26,903 bases of DNA from CAYVWB01 sp964455395 (GTDB taxonomy: Bacteria > Desulfobacterota > Desulfovibrionia > Desulfovibrionales > Desulfovibrionaceae). Location: positions 1 through 26,903 of the forward strand of contig CAYVWB010000061.1 in assembly GCA_964455395.1 (NCBI GenBank), read 5' to 3'. A program made the translations under genes and the position numbers. Below the pieces are notes generated by a model, which did no database searches, was not told where the DNA came from, and saw only the letters and a list, made by a program, of their open reading frames with translations. Shown here in pieces: positions 1-8,323 of this stretch; positions within the stretch are counted from its first letter, which is position 1, and every line of letters starts with the position of its first letter.

Positions 1-1
1 C

Positions 2-2034
2 GCCGACGCTCCAGCCCCAGCCAAGCCCCATGGCGCAGCATCGGCGGCGTGCGTCATGGATCACGGCGAACGCCGTCTCTGCGCGCCCATCATCCATGGC
101 GAGAAAGTGCTCGGCGTGGTCTCCCTGCCCGTGCGCGATGGGTGCGCTCCGGACGACAAGGAGGAGAAATCCCTGGCCACGGTGGCCAATACGCTGGCGC
201 GCATCATTCTCTACAAGCGGGCCGAGCGCGAACTCATCAAGTCCGAACAACGCTACCGCACCATCTTCGAAGTGGCTGGCGCAGCCATGGCCATTCTGGA
301 CTCCAGCGGCGCAGTGCGGCTGGCGAACAGCGAATTCCTGCGACTCTCCGGCCTGAACGCCGCCGCCGTGCGCGACCAGCGTTTTCTGGACCTGCTGCGC
401 GAAGAGGACCAGCCCCTGGTCCAAAGCCGCCTGGAAGCGCTGAAATCCGGCGAAGCCGCCGGCGCCGCCGCCGCCATGGAGGTGCGCCTCCATACCGCGG
501 AAGGCGAGTCCCGCACCGCCTCGCTCACTGCAGCGCGCATGCCCAACACACAGCGACTCGTGCTTTCGCTTCTGGACATGACGGACCGCCGCCGCGCCGA
601 GGAACAAGTGCTGCACAACGCCCGGCACGATGCGCTCACGGGGCTGCCCAACCGCGTCATGCTCCTCGACATGCTGGCGGCCGCCGTGCGCCGGACCAAA
701 GACGACGAGACCCAGAAATTCGCCGTGCTCCTGATGGATCTGGACCGGTTCACCATGATCAACGAGAGCCTGGGCCACACCACGGGAGACACCTTGCTGG
801 CGGCCTTGGCCGAGCGGCTCAAGAAGCTGCTTGCGCGGGACTACCCTGCAGAAGGCCTGGGCGACGCACCCCGCGCAAGCGCCACCCTCTGCAGACTGGG
901 CGGCGACGAATTCGCCATTCTGCTGGAGGAAGCGCGCGACTTCCAGGACGCGGAACGCCTCGCCGACCGCATCCTCCGCGTCATCCGCCAGCCCTTCACC
1001 CTTGGCGAGCAGGAGCTGGTCACCACCTCCTCCGTGGGCATCGCGTTGAGCCTCATCGGCTACGACAAACCCGAGGACGTGCTGCGCGACGCGGATACGG
1101 CGCTTCATCGCGCCAAGCTCCAAGGCAAGGCTCGTTTCGAAATTTTCGACCGCGACATGCACCTCAAGGCCCGCCGGCTCATGGAGCTGGTGACGGACAT
1201 GCGCCAAGCCCTCAAACGCGAGGAATTCGTCCTCCACTACCAGCCCATCGTCTCCCTCCAGAGCGGCGCGGTCATGGGCTTCGAAGCGCTCATCCGCTGG
1301 AACCACCCCACGCGCGGGCTCATCTCGCCGGGGGAGTTCATCCCCATTGCGGAGGAATCCGGCCTCATCATCCCCATGGGCCAGTGGGCCCTGGCCGAGG
1401 CGTGTCGCGCCATGTCGCGCTTCATCCAGCACGGCGCATGCGAGCAGCACATGCTCAGCGTGAACATCTCCGGCAAACAGTTCGCGCAGGAAGACCTCTT
1501 CGAACAGATCCGTCACGCGCTGGCGCTCTCCGACATCGAGCCCAGGCGGCTCAAGCTGGAGATTACCGAAAGCGTGGTGATGGAAAACGCGCAAGAAGCC
1601 ATCGAGTTGCTCAAGCGCCTCAAGACGCTGGACATCCAGATATCCATCGACGACTTCGGCACGGGGTACTCCTCCCTCTCCTATCTGCATCGCTTCCCTG
1701 TGGACATGCTGAAGATCGACCGCTCCTTCNNNNNNNNNNCATGATGGAAGTGGGCGCGGAGAACCACGAGATCGCCCGCACCATCGTGGCCTTGGCGCAC
1801 AGCCTGAACCTGCAGGTGGTGGCTGAAGGCGTGGAGACCGTGACGCAACAGCACATGCTGCGCGCCCTGGGCTGCGAGTACGCGCAAGGTTTCTACTACT
1901 CCCGCCCCGTGGACGAAGCGACCGTGCTGGCCCAAGGCCTGGTGGCGAAGGTGTGGCCTGTGGCCGACCCCGCCGCCGACGCCGACGCCGACGACGCCGA
2001 CGCGTCCCACCCGCACGTCGTGGGCGAGCGCTAG
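2..2034 (+). CDS. GAF-PAS-GGDEF-EAL c-di-GMP enzyme, 5' truncated and broken by an assembly gap
   Basis: This is a dual-domain enzyme that would make c-di-GMP (GGDEF) and break it down (EAL). The reading frame is open from base 2 with no start, so the N-terminus lies outside the window. Visible in order are the end of a GAF domain (LCAPIIHGEKVLGVVSL), a PAS domain from about base 240, the GGDEF domain with intact GGDEF at 899-913, and the EAL domain with intact EAL at 1283-1291. The EAL domain keeps SVNISGKQF, KLEITES, DDFGTGYSS, LKIDRSF, VVAEGVET and the final YAQGF, so it is probably active. The GGDEF half has no RxxD inhibitory site just upstream of its motif. A 10-N run at 1730-1739 breaks the frame: coding is in frame 2 before it and in frame 1 after it. 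A real gap of 3n+2 bases would restore one reading frame. The C-terminus is an Ala-Asp-rich tail. No flagellar role is proven. Confidence 0.9.
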   Translation, partial: RRSSPSQAPWRSIGGVRHGSRRTPSLRAHHPWRESARRGLPARARWVRSGRQGGEIPGHGGQYAGAHHSLQAGRARTHQVRTTLPHHLRSGWRSHGHSGLQRRSAAGEQRIPATLRPERRRRARPAFSGPAARRGPAPGPKPPGSAEIRRSRRRRRRHGGAPPYRGRRVPHRLAHCSAHAQHTATRAFASGHDGPPPRRGTSAAQRPARCAHGAAQPRHAPRHAGGRRAPDQRRRDPEIRRAPDGSGPVHHDQREPGPHHGRHLAGGLGRAAQEAACAGLPCRRPGRRTPRKRHPLQTGRRRIRHSAGGSARLPGRGTPRRPHPPRHPPALHPWRAGAGHHLLRGHRVEPHRLRQTRGRAARRGYGASSRQAPRQGSFRNFRPRHAPQGPPAHGAGDGHAPSPQTRGIRPPLPAHRLPPERRGHGLRSAHPLEPPHARAHLAGGVHPHCGGIRPHHPHGPVGPGRGVSRHVALHPARRMRAAHAQREHLRQTVRAGRPLRTDPSRAGALRHRAQAAQAGDYRKRGDGKRARSHRVAQAPQDAGHPDIHRRLRHGVLLPLLSASLPCGHAEDRPLLXXXXMMEVGAENHEIARTIVALAHSLNLQVVAEGVETVTQQHMLRALGCEYAQGFYYSRPVDEATVLAQGLVAKVWPVADPAADADADDADASHPHVVGER
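1730..1739. other. Assembly gap (10 Ns)
   Basis: Ten unknown bases fall inside the EAL domain, just after the LKIDRSF motif. The flanking coding frames do not match across exactly ten bases. The family consensus leaves room for about three residues between DRSF and the following Met, which would mean about eight missing bases. The run is therefore probably a fixed-size placeholder. Confidence 0.9.
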
Positions 2035-2093
2035 CCCTTCCCCCACTGTCCGCAACGCTCCGCTCGCGCCCCCCCCGTCAAGCCGGGCCATGC

Positions 2094-2109
2094 TGGCCCC
2101 CTCTTTGCA
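2094..2109 (+). promoter_or_regulatory. Sigma-54-like -24/-12 sequence in front of fliR
   Basis: TGGC at 2094-2097 and TTGCA at 2105-2109 have the exact spacing of an RpoN promoter (consensus TGGCACG-N4-TTGCW). The predicted start would be about base 2120, only two bases before the fliR ATG. The likely Shine-Dalgarno AAAGGG (2109-2114) would then lie upstream of the transcript. It is either a leaderless start or a chance match. Confidence 0.35.
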
Positions 2110-2121
2110 AAGGGTGCGGGC

Positions 2122-2901
2122 ATGGAGTTCCTCGGCATCACCCCGGACAACGTCCTGAGCTTTCTGCTCACGTTCCTGCGCATCAGCGTGGTGCTCTTCC
2201 TGTTGCCTGTCTACGGCACGAAGAGCATTCCGAACACGGTGAAAGCAGCCACGGCGTTGGTGTTGAGCCTGGCCTTCTGGCCGCATCTGGGATTCGACGC
2301 CGAACTCTTTCCCTCGCACCGGTTGAGCGTGGTGCTGATGGTGCTGGGCGAAGTCACCATGGGTCTGACGCTTGGGCTGGTGGTGAACTTCATCTTCGCG
2401 GCGGTGCAGACGGGGGGTCAGTTGATAGGCTTTCAGATGGGTTACGCCATGGTGAGCGTGGTGGATCCGCTGACGGGCACTTCCGAATCCATCACGGCGC
2501 ATTTTCTGTGGATGGTCTCCATGCTCACCTTTTTGACGCTCAACGGGCATTTGGCGTTGCTCGCGGCGGTGGGGGAGAGTTTCAAGCTCGCGCCGCCGGG
2601 GAGCCTTTTCATTACGAGCGCCGTGGCTGGCCGCGTGCTGGAGTTTTCCGGGGTGATCTTCTCCCTGGCGGTGCAGATCGCAGCGCCGGTGCTGGTGGCC
2701 ATTTTCCTGGCGGATCTGGGTCTTGCGCTCATGGGCCGGGCAGCGCCGCAGATGAACGTGATGATGGTGGGTTTTCCGCTGAAGATCATCGTGGGGTTCT
2801 TTTTCCTGGGCCTCATCTTCCAGCTCATGTCGGATTACATGGCGCAGTTCATCAGCGAGCTGCCCACCATGCTTACCACCTTGCTTCTCCTCTCGCGATA
2901 G
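2122..2901 (+). CDS. fliR: Flagellar biosynthesis protein FliR
   Basis: FliR is an inner-membrane component of the flagellar type III export gate, working with FliP, FliQ, FlhA and FlhB. The 259-residue length is normal for the family. The protein is almost entirely hydrophobic helices and carries family-typical segments such as GFQMGYAMVSVVDP and the C-terminal FFLGLIFQLMSDYM. The start ATG follows AAAGGG by seven bases and gives the usual N-terminus MEFLGITP. The stop is nine bases before flhB, so the two are surely cotranscribed. fliP and fliQ are not in the window. Confidence 0.95.
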   Translation: MEFLGITPDNVLSFLLTFLRISVVLFLLPVYGTKSIPNTVKAATALVLSLAFWPHLGFDAELFPSHRLSVVLMVLGEVTMGLTLGLVVNFIFAAVQTGGQLIGFQMGYAMVSVVDPLTGTSESITAHFLWMVSMLTFLTLNGHLALLAAVGESFKLAPPGSLFITSAVAGRVLEFSGVIFSLAVQIAAPVLVAIFLADLGLALMGRAAPQMNVMMVGFPLKIIVGFFFLGLIFQLMSDYMAQFISELPTMLTTLLLLSR

Positions 2902-2910
2902 GAGCGCATC

Positions 2911-3981
2911 ATGCCGCAGTCCGATCCGTCCAGAACAGAAGATCCTACAGGCAAACGCATAAACAAGGCGCGTGACGAGGGCAACGTCCCCAATTCCAGG
3001 GAAGTCAGCCAGACAGCGTTGTTGCTGCTGGGCGTGCTGATGCTGTGGCTCTACGTGGGCTACGTGGGCGAAGAGCTGGAATCGCTCTTCCGCTGGTTCC
3101 TCACCGAGGGCGTGGTCTACCGGCTCTCCCTGCAGAACTTCAACGCGCTGTTCTTCAAGATCGCCACGTCTCTGGCCATCATGCTGCTGCCCATTTTCGC
3201 GGTGTTGGGCGTCGTGGCGTTCTTCGCCACGCGTCTGCAGGTGGGGGCGTTGTGGTCCCCCAAGGTGCTCAATCCGAAGTTCGACAAGATTTTCAATCTC
3301 GCCAACGGTCTGAAACGAATGTTTCTGGACATGCAGACCGCCATGCGCCTGGGCAAGAGCGTCGGCATCATGGTGGTCATCGGCGTGGCGGTGTGGCTTA
3401 TCCTGGAAGACGAGTTCCTGAAGCTGCTGCCCTTGTACTACCAGGAAGCGGACTACATCGCGGAGTACATGCTGCGCGTGGCGGGAGAGCTCATCCTGTA
3501 CGTGCTGACGCCGTTGATCCTCATCGCCATTGCGGACTTCGCCTATACCCGCTGGGACTACAACGAAAACCTGAAGATGACCAAGGACGAGGTGAAAGAC
3601 GAACGCAAGCAGGCGGAAGGCGATCCTGAAGTGAAGCAACAGCAGCGCATGAAGATGATGACGTTCATGGCGCAGCGGATGATGGAGCAGGTGCCCAAAG
3701 CGGACGTGGTGGTGACGAACCCCACGCACATCGCCGTGGCGCTGCGCTACGATCCGGAACATGCGCCGGCGCCCCAGGTGCTGGCCAAAGGCGCCAACGC
3801 CGTGGCGGAACGCATCAAGGCCGCGGCGCGGGAGCACGGGGTGCCCATCCGCGAAAACAAACCCTTGGCACGCGCCTTGTATAAACAAGTGGAGATTGGC
3901 GAGACCATCCCCGAGGAGCTGTATCAGGCGGTGGCCACCATCCTCGCGCAGATCTTCAAGCACAAGAAGCCCGCCGGCTAG
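2911..3981 (+). CDS. flhB: Flagellar export switch protein FlhB
   Basis: FlhB switches the export machine from rod/hook substrates to filament substrates after it cleaves itself. The N-terminus shows the family signature (EDPTGKRINKARDEGNVPNS), followed by four hydrophobic membrane segments up to about residue 210 and a cytoplasmic domain. The self-cleavage motif NPTH is intact at residues 270-273, within VVVTNPTHIAVALRYDP. The length of 356 residues is typical. A good ribosome site (TAGGAG) lies six bases before the ATG. It sits between fliR and flhA in the classical export-gate order. Confidence 0.96.
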   Translation: MPQSDPSRTEDPTGKRINKARDEGNVPNSREVSQTALLLLGVLMLWLYVGYVGEELESLFRWFLTEGVVYRLSLQNFNALFFKIATSLAIMLLPIFAVLGVVAFFATRLQVGALWSPKVLNPKFDKIFNLANGLKRMFLDMQTAMRLGKSVGIMVVIGVAVWLILEDEFLKLLPLYYQEADYIAEYMLRVAGELILYVLTPLILIAIADFAYTRWDYNENLKMTKDEVKDERKQAEGDPEVKQQQRMKMMTFMAQRMMEQVPKADVVVTNPTHIAVALRYDPEHAPAPQVLAKGANAVAERIKAAAREHGVPIRENKPLARALYKQVEIGETIPEELYQAVATILAQIFKHKKPAG

Positions 3982-4008
3982 CGCGCCGCGCCAGGGAGCG
4001 TCAAAAAC

Positions 4009-6114
4009 ATGGCAAACTTCGCAGGCCCTTCCATCAATTACGAGCGTTTCGCCAAACAAGGCGACATCCTGCTCGCTGGCGGCGTGGTGGTCATCCTCTT
4101 CGTGATGCTCATCCCGGTGCCCACCATCATTCTGGACCTCATGTTCTCGCTCTCCATCTCCCTGGCGCTGGTCACGCTCATCACGGCCATGTTCATGACC
4201 AGCCCCATGGAGTTTTCCATCTTCCCGTCGCTGCTGCTCATCATGACGCTTTTGCGGCTCGCGCTCAACGTCGCTTCCACGCGGCTCATCCTCCTGCATG
4301 GCGACGAAGGCACAGGCGCTGCGGGGAAAGTCATCCAGTCCTTCGGCGAATTCGTCGTGGGCGGCAACTTCGTCATCGGCATCGTCATTTTCGCCATCCT
4401 CTTCATTCTGAACAAGATGGTCATTGTCGCAGGCACCACCCGTATCGGCGAAGTGGCTGCGCGCTTCACCCTGGACGCCATGCCGGGCAAGCAGATGGCC
4501 ATTGAAGCGGATCTGAACGCCGGCCTCATCGACGAGCACGATGCCACCAGACAACGTGCAGCCATCCACCAGGAAGCGGACTTCTACGGCGCCATGGACG
4601 GCGCCGGCAAGTTCGTGCAAGGCGACGTGAAAGCCGGTCTCATCATCACGGTGGTCAACATCGTGGGCGGCATCCTCATCGGCATGCTCCAGAAAGGCAT
4701 GCCTTGGCAGGAAGCCGCGCAGACATACACCCTGCTGACCATCGGCGACGGTCTCGTCTCCACCATCCCTTCGCTCATCATCTCCACCTCCGCCGGCGTC
4801 ATCGTCTCGCGGTCGGCTTCCAGCGCCAAGATGGGTGAAGAGTTCATCGGCCAGTTGGCGTACAACAGCCGTTCCCTCAAGCTGGTCTGCGCCGTGCTCG
4901 TCGTCTTCGCTCTGGTGCCGGGCATGCCCACCATCCCCTTCCTCATCTTCGCCGCGCTCATGTACCTCGGCGCGCGGATGGTGGAAGGCAGGTTGGAAGA
5001 CGATTCCCCCGATGCCGCCAAGGAGCGCGGCAAAGGCGGCGCGAAAGGAGCGCAGCAACCCGCCCTGGACTCCCCGGAAGAGGTGCAGCAGCTGCTCCCC
5101 CTGGACGCCTTGGAGCTGGAGGTGGGTTACGGCCTCATCCCGCTGGTGGACGAGGAGCAAAACGGCAACCTGCTGCAACGCATCCGCTCCATCCGTCGTC
5201 AGTTCGCGCTGGACATGGGCGTCATCGTGCCCTCCCTGCACCTGCGCGACAATCTGCAGCTCAAACCCGGCCAGTACTCCGTGCTCATCAAAGGCAACGA
5301 GGTGGCCAGCGCCGAAATCCTCATCGACCACTTGCTGGCCATGGACCCCGGCGACGTCAAACATCGCATCAAAGGCGTGGAGACCAAGGAGCCCGCCTTC
5401 AACCTCCCTGCGCTCTGGATTCCCGAATCCCACAAGGAGGAGGCCATGCTCGCGGGCTACACCGTGGTGGACCCCTCCACCGTCATCGCCACGCACCTTA
5501 CCGAGGTCTTCAAGCGCCAGCTCCATGAATTCCTCGGTCGCCAGGAAGTGCAGTCCCTGCTGGACAACCTCTCCAAGACGGCCCCCAAGGCCGTGGAAGA
5601 GCTCACCCCCGGCGTGCTGAACCTGGGGACGGTGCAGAAGGTGCTGCAGAACCTGGTGCGGGAATCCGTCTCCATCCGCGACCTGCTGACCGTGGTGGAG
5701 GCCCTGGCGGACTACGGCGGCGCCACCAAGGATCCCGAGCAACTCACGGAGTTCGTGCGCGAACGGCTCTCCCGCACGGTGGTGAAGCCCCACCTGGACT
5801 CCGAGGGCGCATTGCCCATCATCACCTTGGACCACAGCGTGGAGAAGGTGCTGCAAGAGTCCTTGCGTCAAACCGACAACGGCGCCTATCTTGCCATGGA
5901 GCCGGGCCTGGCGCACAAGATCATCAACAAGATCAACCAGGCCCTGGAGGGCAGCGCCGTGGCGGACGGCCAGCCCGTGTTGCTGGCCACGCCCATGGTG
6001 CGGCCCCATTTGTCGCAGCTGCTGATGCGCTTCATCCCCACGCTGCCGGTGATCTCCCAGGCGGAGATCCCGCCGGACATCCAGCTCAACGCCGTGGGCA
6101 ACGTATCGGTATAA
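4009..6114 (+). CDS. flhA: Flagellar export gate protein FlhA
   Basis: FlhA forms the nonameric ring of the export gate. It couples the proton gradient to export and binds chaperone-substrate complexes in its cytoplasmic domain. The 701 residues divide into an N-terminal membrane half (to about residue 320) and a C-terminal cytoplasmic half. The conserved cytoplasmic loop after the fourth membrane segment is present (RFTLDAMPGKQMAIEADLNAG, then EADFYGAMDGAGKFVQGD). The loop just before it reads KMVIVAGTTRIGEV, which differs from the commoner VITKGxxRIAEV form. AGGGAG lies about ten bases before the ATG, 27 bases after flhB. A spacer of 135 bases separates it from flhF. Confidence 0.96.
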   Translation: MANFAGPSINYERFAKQGDILLAGGVVVILFVMLIPVPTIILDLMFSLSISLALVTLITAMFMTSPMEFSIFPSLLLIMTLLRLALNVASTRLILLHGDEGTGAAGKVIQSFGEFVVGGNFVIGIVIFAILFILNKMVIVAGTTRIGEVAARFTLDAMPGKQMAIEADLNAGLIDEHDATRQRAAIHQEADFYGAMDGAGKFVQGDVKAGLIITVVNIVGGILIGMLQKGMPWQEAAQTYTLLTIGDGLVSTIPSLIISTSAGVIVSRSASSAKMGEEFIGQLAYNSRSLKLVCAVLVVFALVPGMPTIPFLIFAALMYLGARMVEGRLEDDSPDAAKERGKGGAKGAQQPALDSPEEVQQLLPLDALELEVGYGLIPLVDEEQNGNLLQRIRSIRRQFALDMGVIVPSLHLRDNLQLKPGQYSVLIKGNEVASAEILIDHLLAMDPGDVKHRIKGVETKEPAFNLPALWIPESHKEEAMLAGYTVVDPSTVIATHLTEVFKRQLHEFLGRQEVQSLLDNLSKTAPKAVEELTPGVLNLGTVQKVLQNLVRESVSIRDLLTVVEALADYGGATKDPEQLTEFVRERLSRTVVKPHLDSEGALPIITLDHSVEKVLQESLRQTDNGAYLAMEPGLAHKIINKINQALEGSAVADGQPVLLATPMVRPHLSQLLMRFIPTLPVISQAEIPPDIQLNAVGNVSV

Positions 6115-6249
6115 CATATGATTCACGAAACATGCACCCACAGACGTCCACGCGCGGCGACGCACGCGAACGCGAGAAGACGCCAAGACGCCTCGCGCCG
6201 CCATCATCTTCCGAACGCGACGCCCCAACGCTGACGAGGACTGTACACC

Positions 6250-7494
6250 ATGCGCGTCAAGACCTTCCGCGGCCCCTCTTCCGCGAGCGTCATCGCCCGC
6301 ATCAAGAGCGAGCTCGGCCCTGAAGCCGTCATTCTTTCGACGCGCCATTACAAGGAAGACGGGCAGAACATCTGCGAGATCGCTGCAGCTCTGGAGCAGG
6401 ATCCGCCCGCCAAGACCGCGACGAAAACCAAGACCCGCGCAGCCGAGCACGCCAGCGACCGCGTGCGCAAAGCCGCGCAGACCGTGGCGGACGCCGCCGG
6501 CGAAGAGCTCTTCGACCCCCGCGCCGCCATGGGCGACTGGCGTCGGGAATGGCAGTGCATCAAGGAACATCTGACCACCCTGCTCAAACCGCAGATGGAT
6601 CTCTCCCGACTCAAGCCGCGCCAGCGTTTGGCGCTGGAATATCTGGAGCGCGAAGGCGTGGCCCCCGAGCTGTGTCTTGCGCTTTTCCGGGAGCTCACTT
6701 CGTCGGCGAAGCCCTCCACCCTGCAAGCGCTGGAGGGGTTGGCGCCGGTCGCGCCGTGGTCCTTCGAAGCCTTCCCCAGCCGGGTGCACGGTTTGACCGG
6801 TCCCCACGGCGTGGGCAAGACCACTGCGCTCATCCGCATGGCCTTGGCGCTGCGCAAGGAAAAGCCCAAGGCGGAGATCATGCTGGTGAACGCAGACGCC
6901 GCCAAGTCCGCCGGTCGCATGCTGCTGCGCCAGTACGCCGAGCTGTGCGAGTTCGGCTACGCCGAGGCCGCTTCCCCCGAAGAATGCCGGGAAGCCCTGG
7001 CAGAGGGCCGGGGCGCGGACCGGGTGCTGGTGGACCTGCCCGCCTTGCGCCGCGGTGAAACCTTGGACCAGAGCCTGGACCGACTGGGCTATGAAACCTT
7101 CGACGCCATCGCTGGCAAAGGTCGGGAGGCGCAGGCGCACCTCGTGCTGTGTCCGCATTATGCGCAGCAGCAGCTCACGGCGTTTCTGCGGGCGTACGGT
7201 TCGCACCGGCTGGCCGGTCTCGTCTGGACGAAACTCGACGAAGCCTATACCTTTGGCAGCATGATCAATACCGGCGCCAGCGCGGGGCTGCCCGCCACGG
7301 CGTTCTCCGTCGGCGCCGGCCTCAAGGATACGCTCACCCCGGCGCGACACGACGCCTTGTGGCGGCTCGTTTTCAAACATCAACTCCCCGGCGTGTCCTC
7401 CGCTGCTTCTGCGGATTCCCCCGCGGACGCCGCCGTCGGGGACCGCGCGGGGGCGACGCAACGCCGCCGCGACGAGGAGCGCGCACACCCATGA
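6250..7494 (+). CDS. flhF: FlhF, SRP-type GTPase for flagellar placement, with degenerate GTPase motifs
   Basis: FlhF is an SRP-family GTPase that places the flagellum, normally at a cell pole. The N-terminus is diagnostic (MRVKTFRGPSSASVIARIK). A linker is followed by an N domain and a G domain. The P-loop GPHGVGKTT and the TKLD motif are intact. The other motifs are not. The DTYRxGA region reads NADAAKSAGRM. The DTAGR motif reads VDLPALRRG. The usual NGQxVPxD segment reads VGAGLKDTL. The protein may therefore bind nucleotide but hydrolyse it poorly or differently. Its stop overlaps the start of flhG (ATGA), so the pair is translationally coupled. GAGGA lies nine bases before the start. Confidence 0.9.
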   Translation: MRVKTFRGPSSASVIARIKSELGPEAVILSTRHYKEDGQNICEIAAALEQDPPAKTATKTKTRAAEHASDRVRKAAQTVADAAGEELFDPRAAMGDWRREWQCIKEHLTTLLKPQMDLSRLKPRQRLALEYLEREGVAPELCLALFRELTSSAKPSTLQALEGLAPVAPWSFEAFPSRVHGLTGPHGVGKTTALIRMALALRKEKPKAEIMLVNADAAKSAGRMLLRQYAELCEFGYAEAASPEECREALAEGRGADRVLVDLPALRRGETLDQSLDRLGYETFDAIAGKGREAQAHLVLCPHYAQQQLTAFLRAYGSHRLAGLVWTKLDEAYTFGSMINTGASAGLPATAFSVGAGLKDTLTPARHDALWRLVFKHQLPGVSSAASADSPADAAVGDRAGATQRRRDEERAHP

Positions 7495-8312
7495 GTCACA
7501 GCAAGACGCCGCTCGTCTTTTCCATCACCTCGGGCAAAGGCGGCGTGGGCAAGACGAACCTCTCCGTGAACCTCGCCATCGCTCTGGCGGACAAGGGCAA
7601 GCGTGTGGTGCTGCTGGACGCGGATCTGGGTCTGGCCAACGTCGACGTCATCCTCGGCCTTGCGCCGGAGAAGAACCTCTTCCACCTCTTCCGTCAGGAC
7701 GCGGACCTGGAGAGCATCCTTCTGGAGACGCCGTACGGGTTCAGCATCCTGCCGGCTTCCTCGGGCGTGAGCGAGATGCTCTCCTTGGACACGGGGCAGA
7801 AGCTCGAGCTTCTGGAGTCCATGGACGTGCTGGAGGACGCCATCGATTTCCTGATTGTGGATACAGGCGCCGGCATCAACGACAACGTGGTCTATTTCAA
7901 CCTGGCGGCGCAGGAGCGCCTGGTGATTCTGACGCCGGAGCCCACGTCCCTCACGGACGCCTACGCGCTCATCAAGGTGCTCAAGCTGGAGCACGACATG
8001 GAGCGCTTCCGCGTGCTCGTCAACATGGTCAAGAACGAAGCCGCTGCGCGGGAGGTCTTCTCCCGACTCTACAAGGCGTGTGATCACTTTCTGGACGGCG
8101 TGTCCCTGGATTTGGTAGGCTTCGTTCCGCACGATCCGCTTGTCAAACGCGCTGTCATCCGGCAGACGCCGTTTCTGCGCAACAGCCCCGAGGCTCCGGC
8201 GAGCCTTGCCGTGGAGCGCGCCGCGGGCCAGATCCTGCAGTGGGAGACGGACGCCGCCAGCGACGGCAACATCAAATTCTTCTGGAAAAAGCTGCTCTTC
8301 CAAAACGCTTGA
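7491..8312 (+). CDS. flhG: FlhG (FleN/YlxH) MinD-like ATPase controlling flagellar number
   Basis: FlhG is a MinD/ParA-type ATPase that limits flagellar number and partners FlhF. The deviant Walker A (SGKGGVGKTNLS) begins near residue 13. VVLLDADLGLANVDVILG and FLIVDTGAGI supply the other conserved motifs. The C-terminal end, FFWKKLLFQ, is amphipathic and probably binds membrane like MinD. The family-typical N-terminal DQAxxLR motif, which activates FlhF, is missing. The in-frame sequence upstream is the out-of-frame shadow of flhF and does not supply it. The start is the ATG in the ATGA overlap with flhF. The length is 273 residues. Confidence 0.93.
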   Translation: MSHSKTPLVFSITSGKGGVGKTNLSVNLAIALADKGKRVVLLDADLGLANVDVILGLAPEKNLFHLFRQDADLESILLETPYGFSILPASSGVSEMLSLDTGQKLELLESMDVLEDAIDFLIVDTGAGINDNVVYFNLAAQERLVILTPEPTSLTDAYALIKVLKLEHDMERFRVLVNMVKNEAAAREVFSRLYKACDHFLDGVSLDLVGFVPHDPLVKRAVIRQTPFLRNSPEAPASLAVERAAGQILQWETDAASDGNIKFFWKKLLFQNA

Positions 8313-8323
8313 GGCCACACTCC

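Noticed and set aside
49..2034. A single frame-1 protein across the N gap
   Set aside because: Before the gap, frame 1 is Arg/Pro-rich shadow sequence. Only the part after the gap is real. The true upstream frame is frame 2.
1681..7488. A 1935-codon open frame on the minus strand
   Set aside because: It runs antisense through the EAL domain, fliR, flhB, flhA and flhF, crosses the N gap, and has a His/Gln/Arg-rich composition typical of GC-rich shadow frames. The plus-strand genes are certain.
8240..8323. An earlier ATG start for fliA
   Set aside because: It overlaps flhG by 73 bases and has no ribosome site. The GTG at 8324 has GAGG at good distance.
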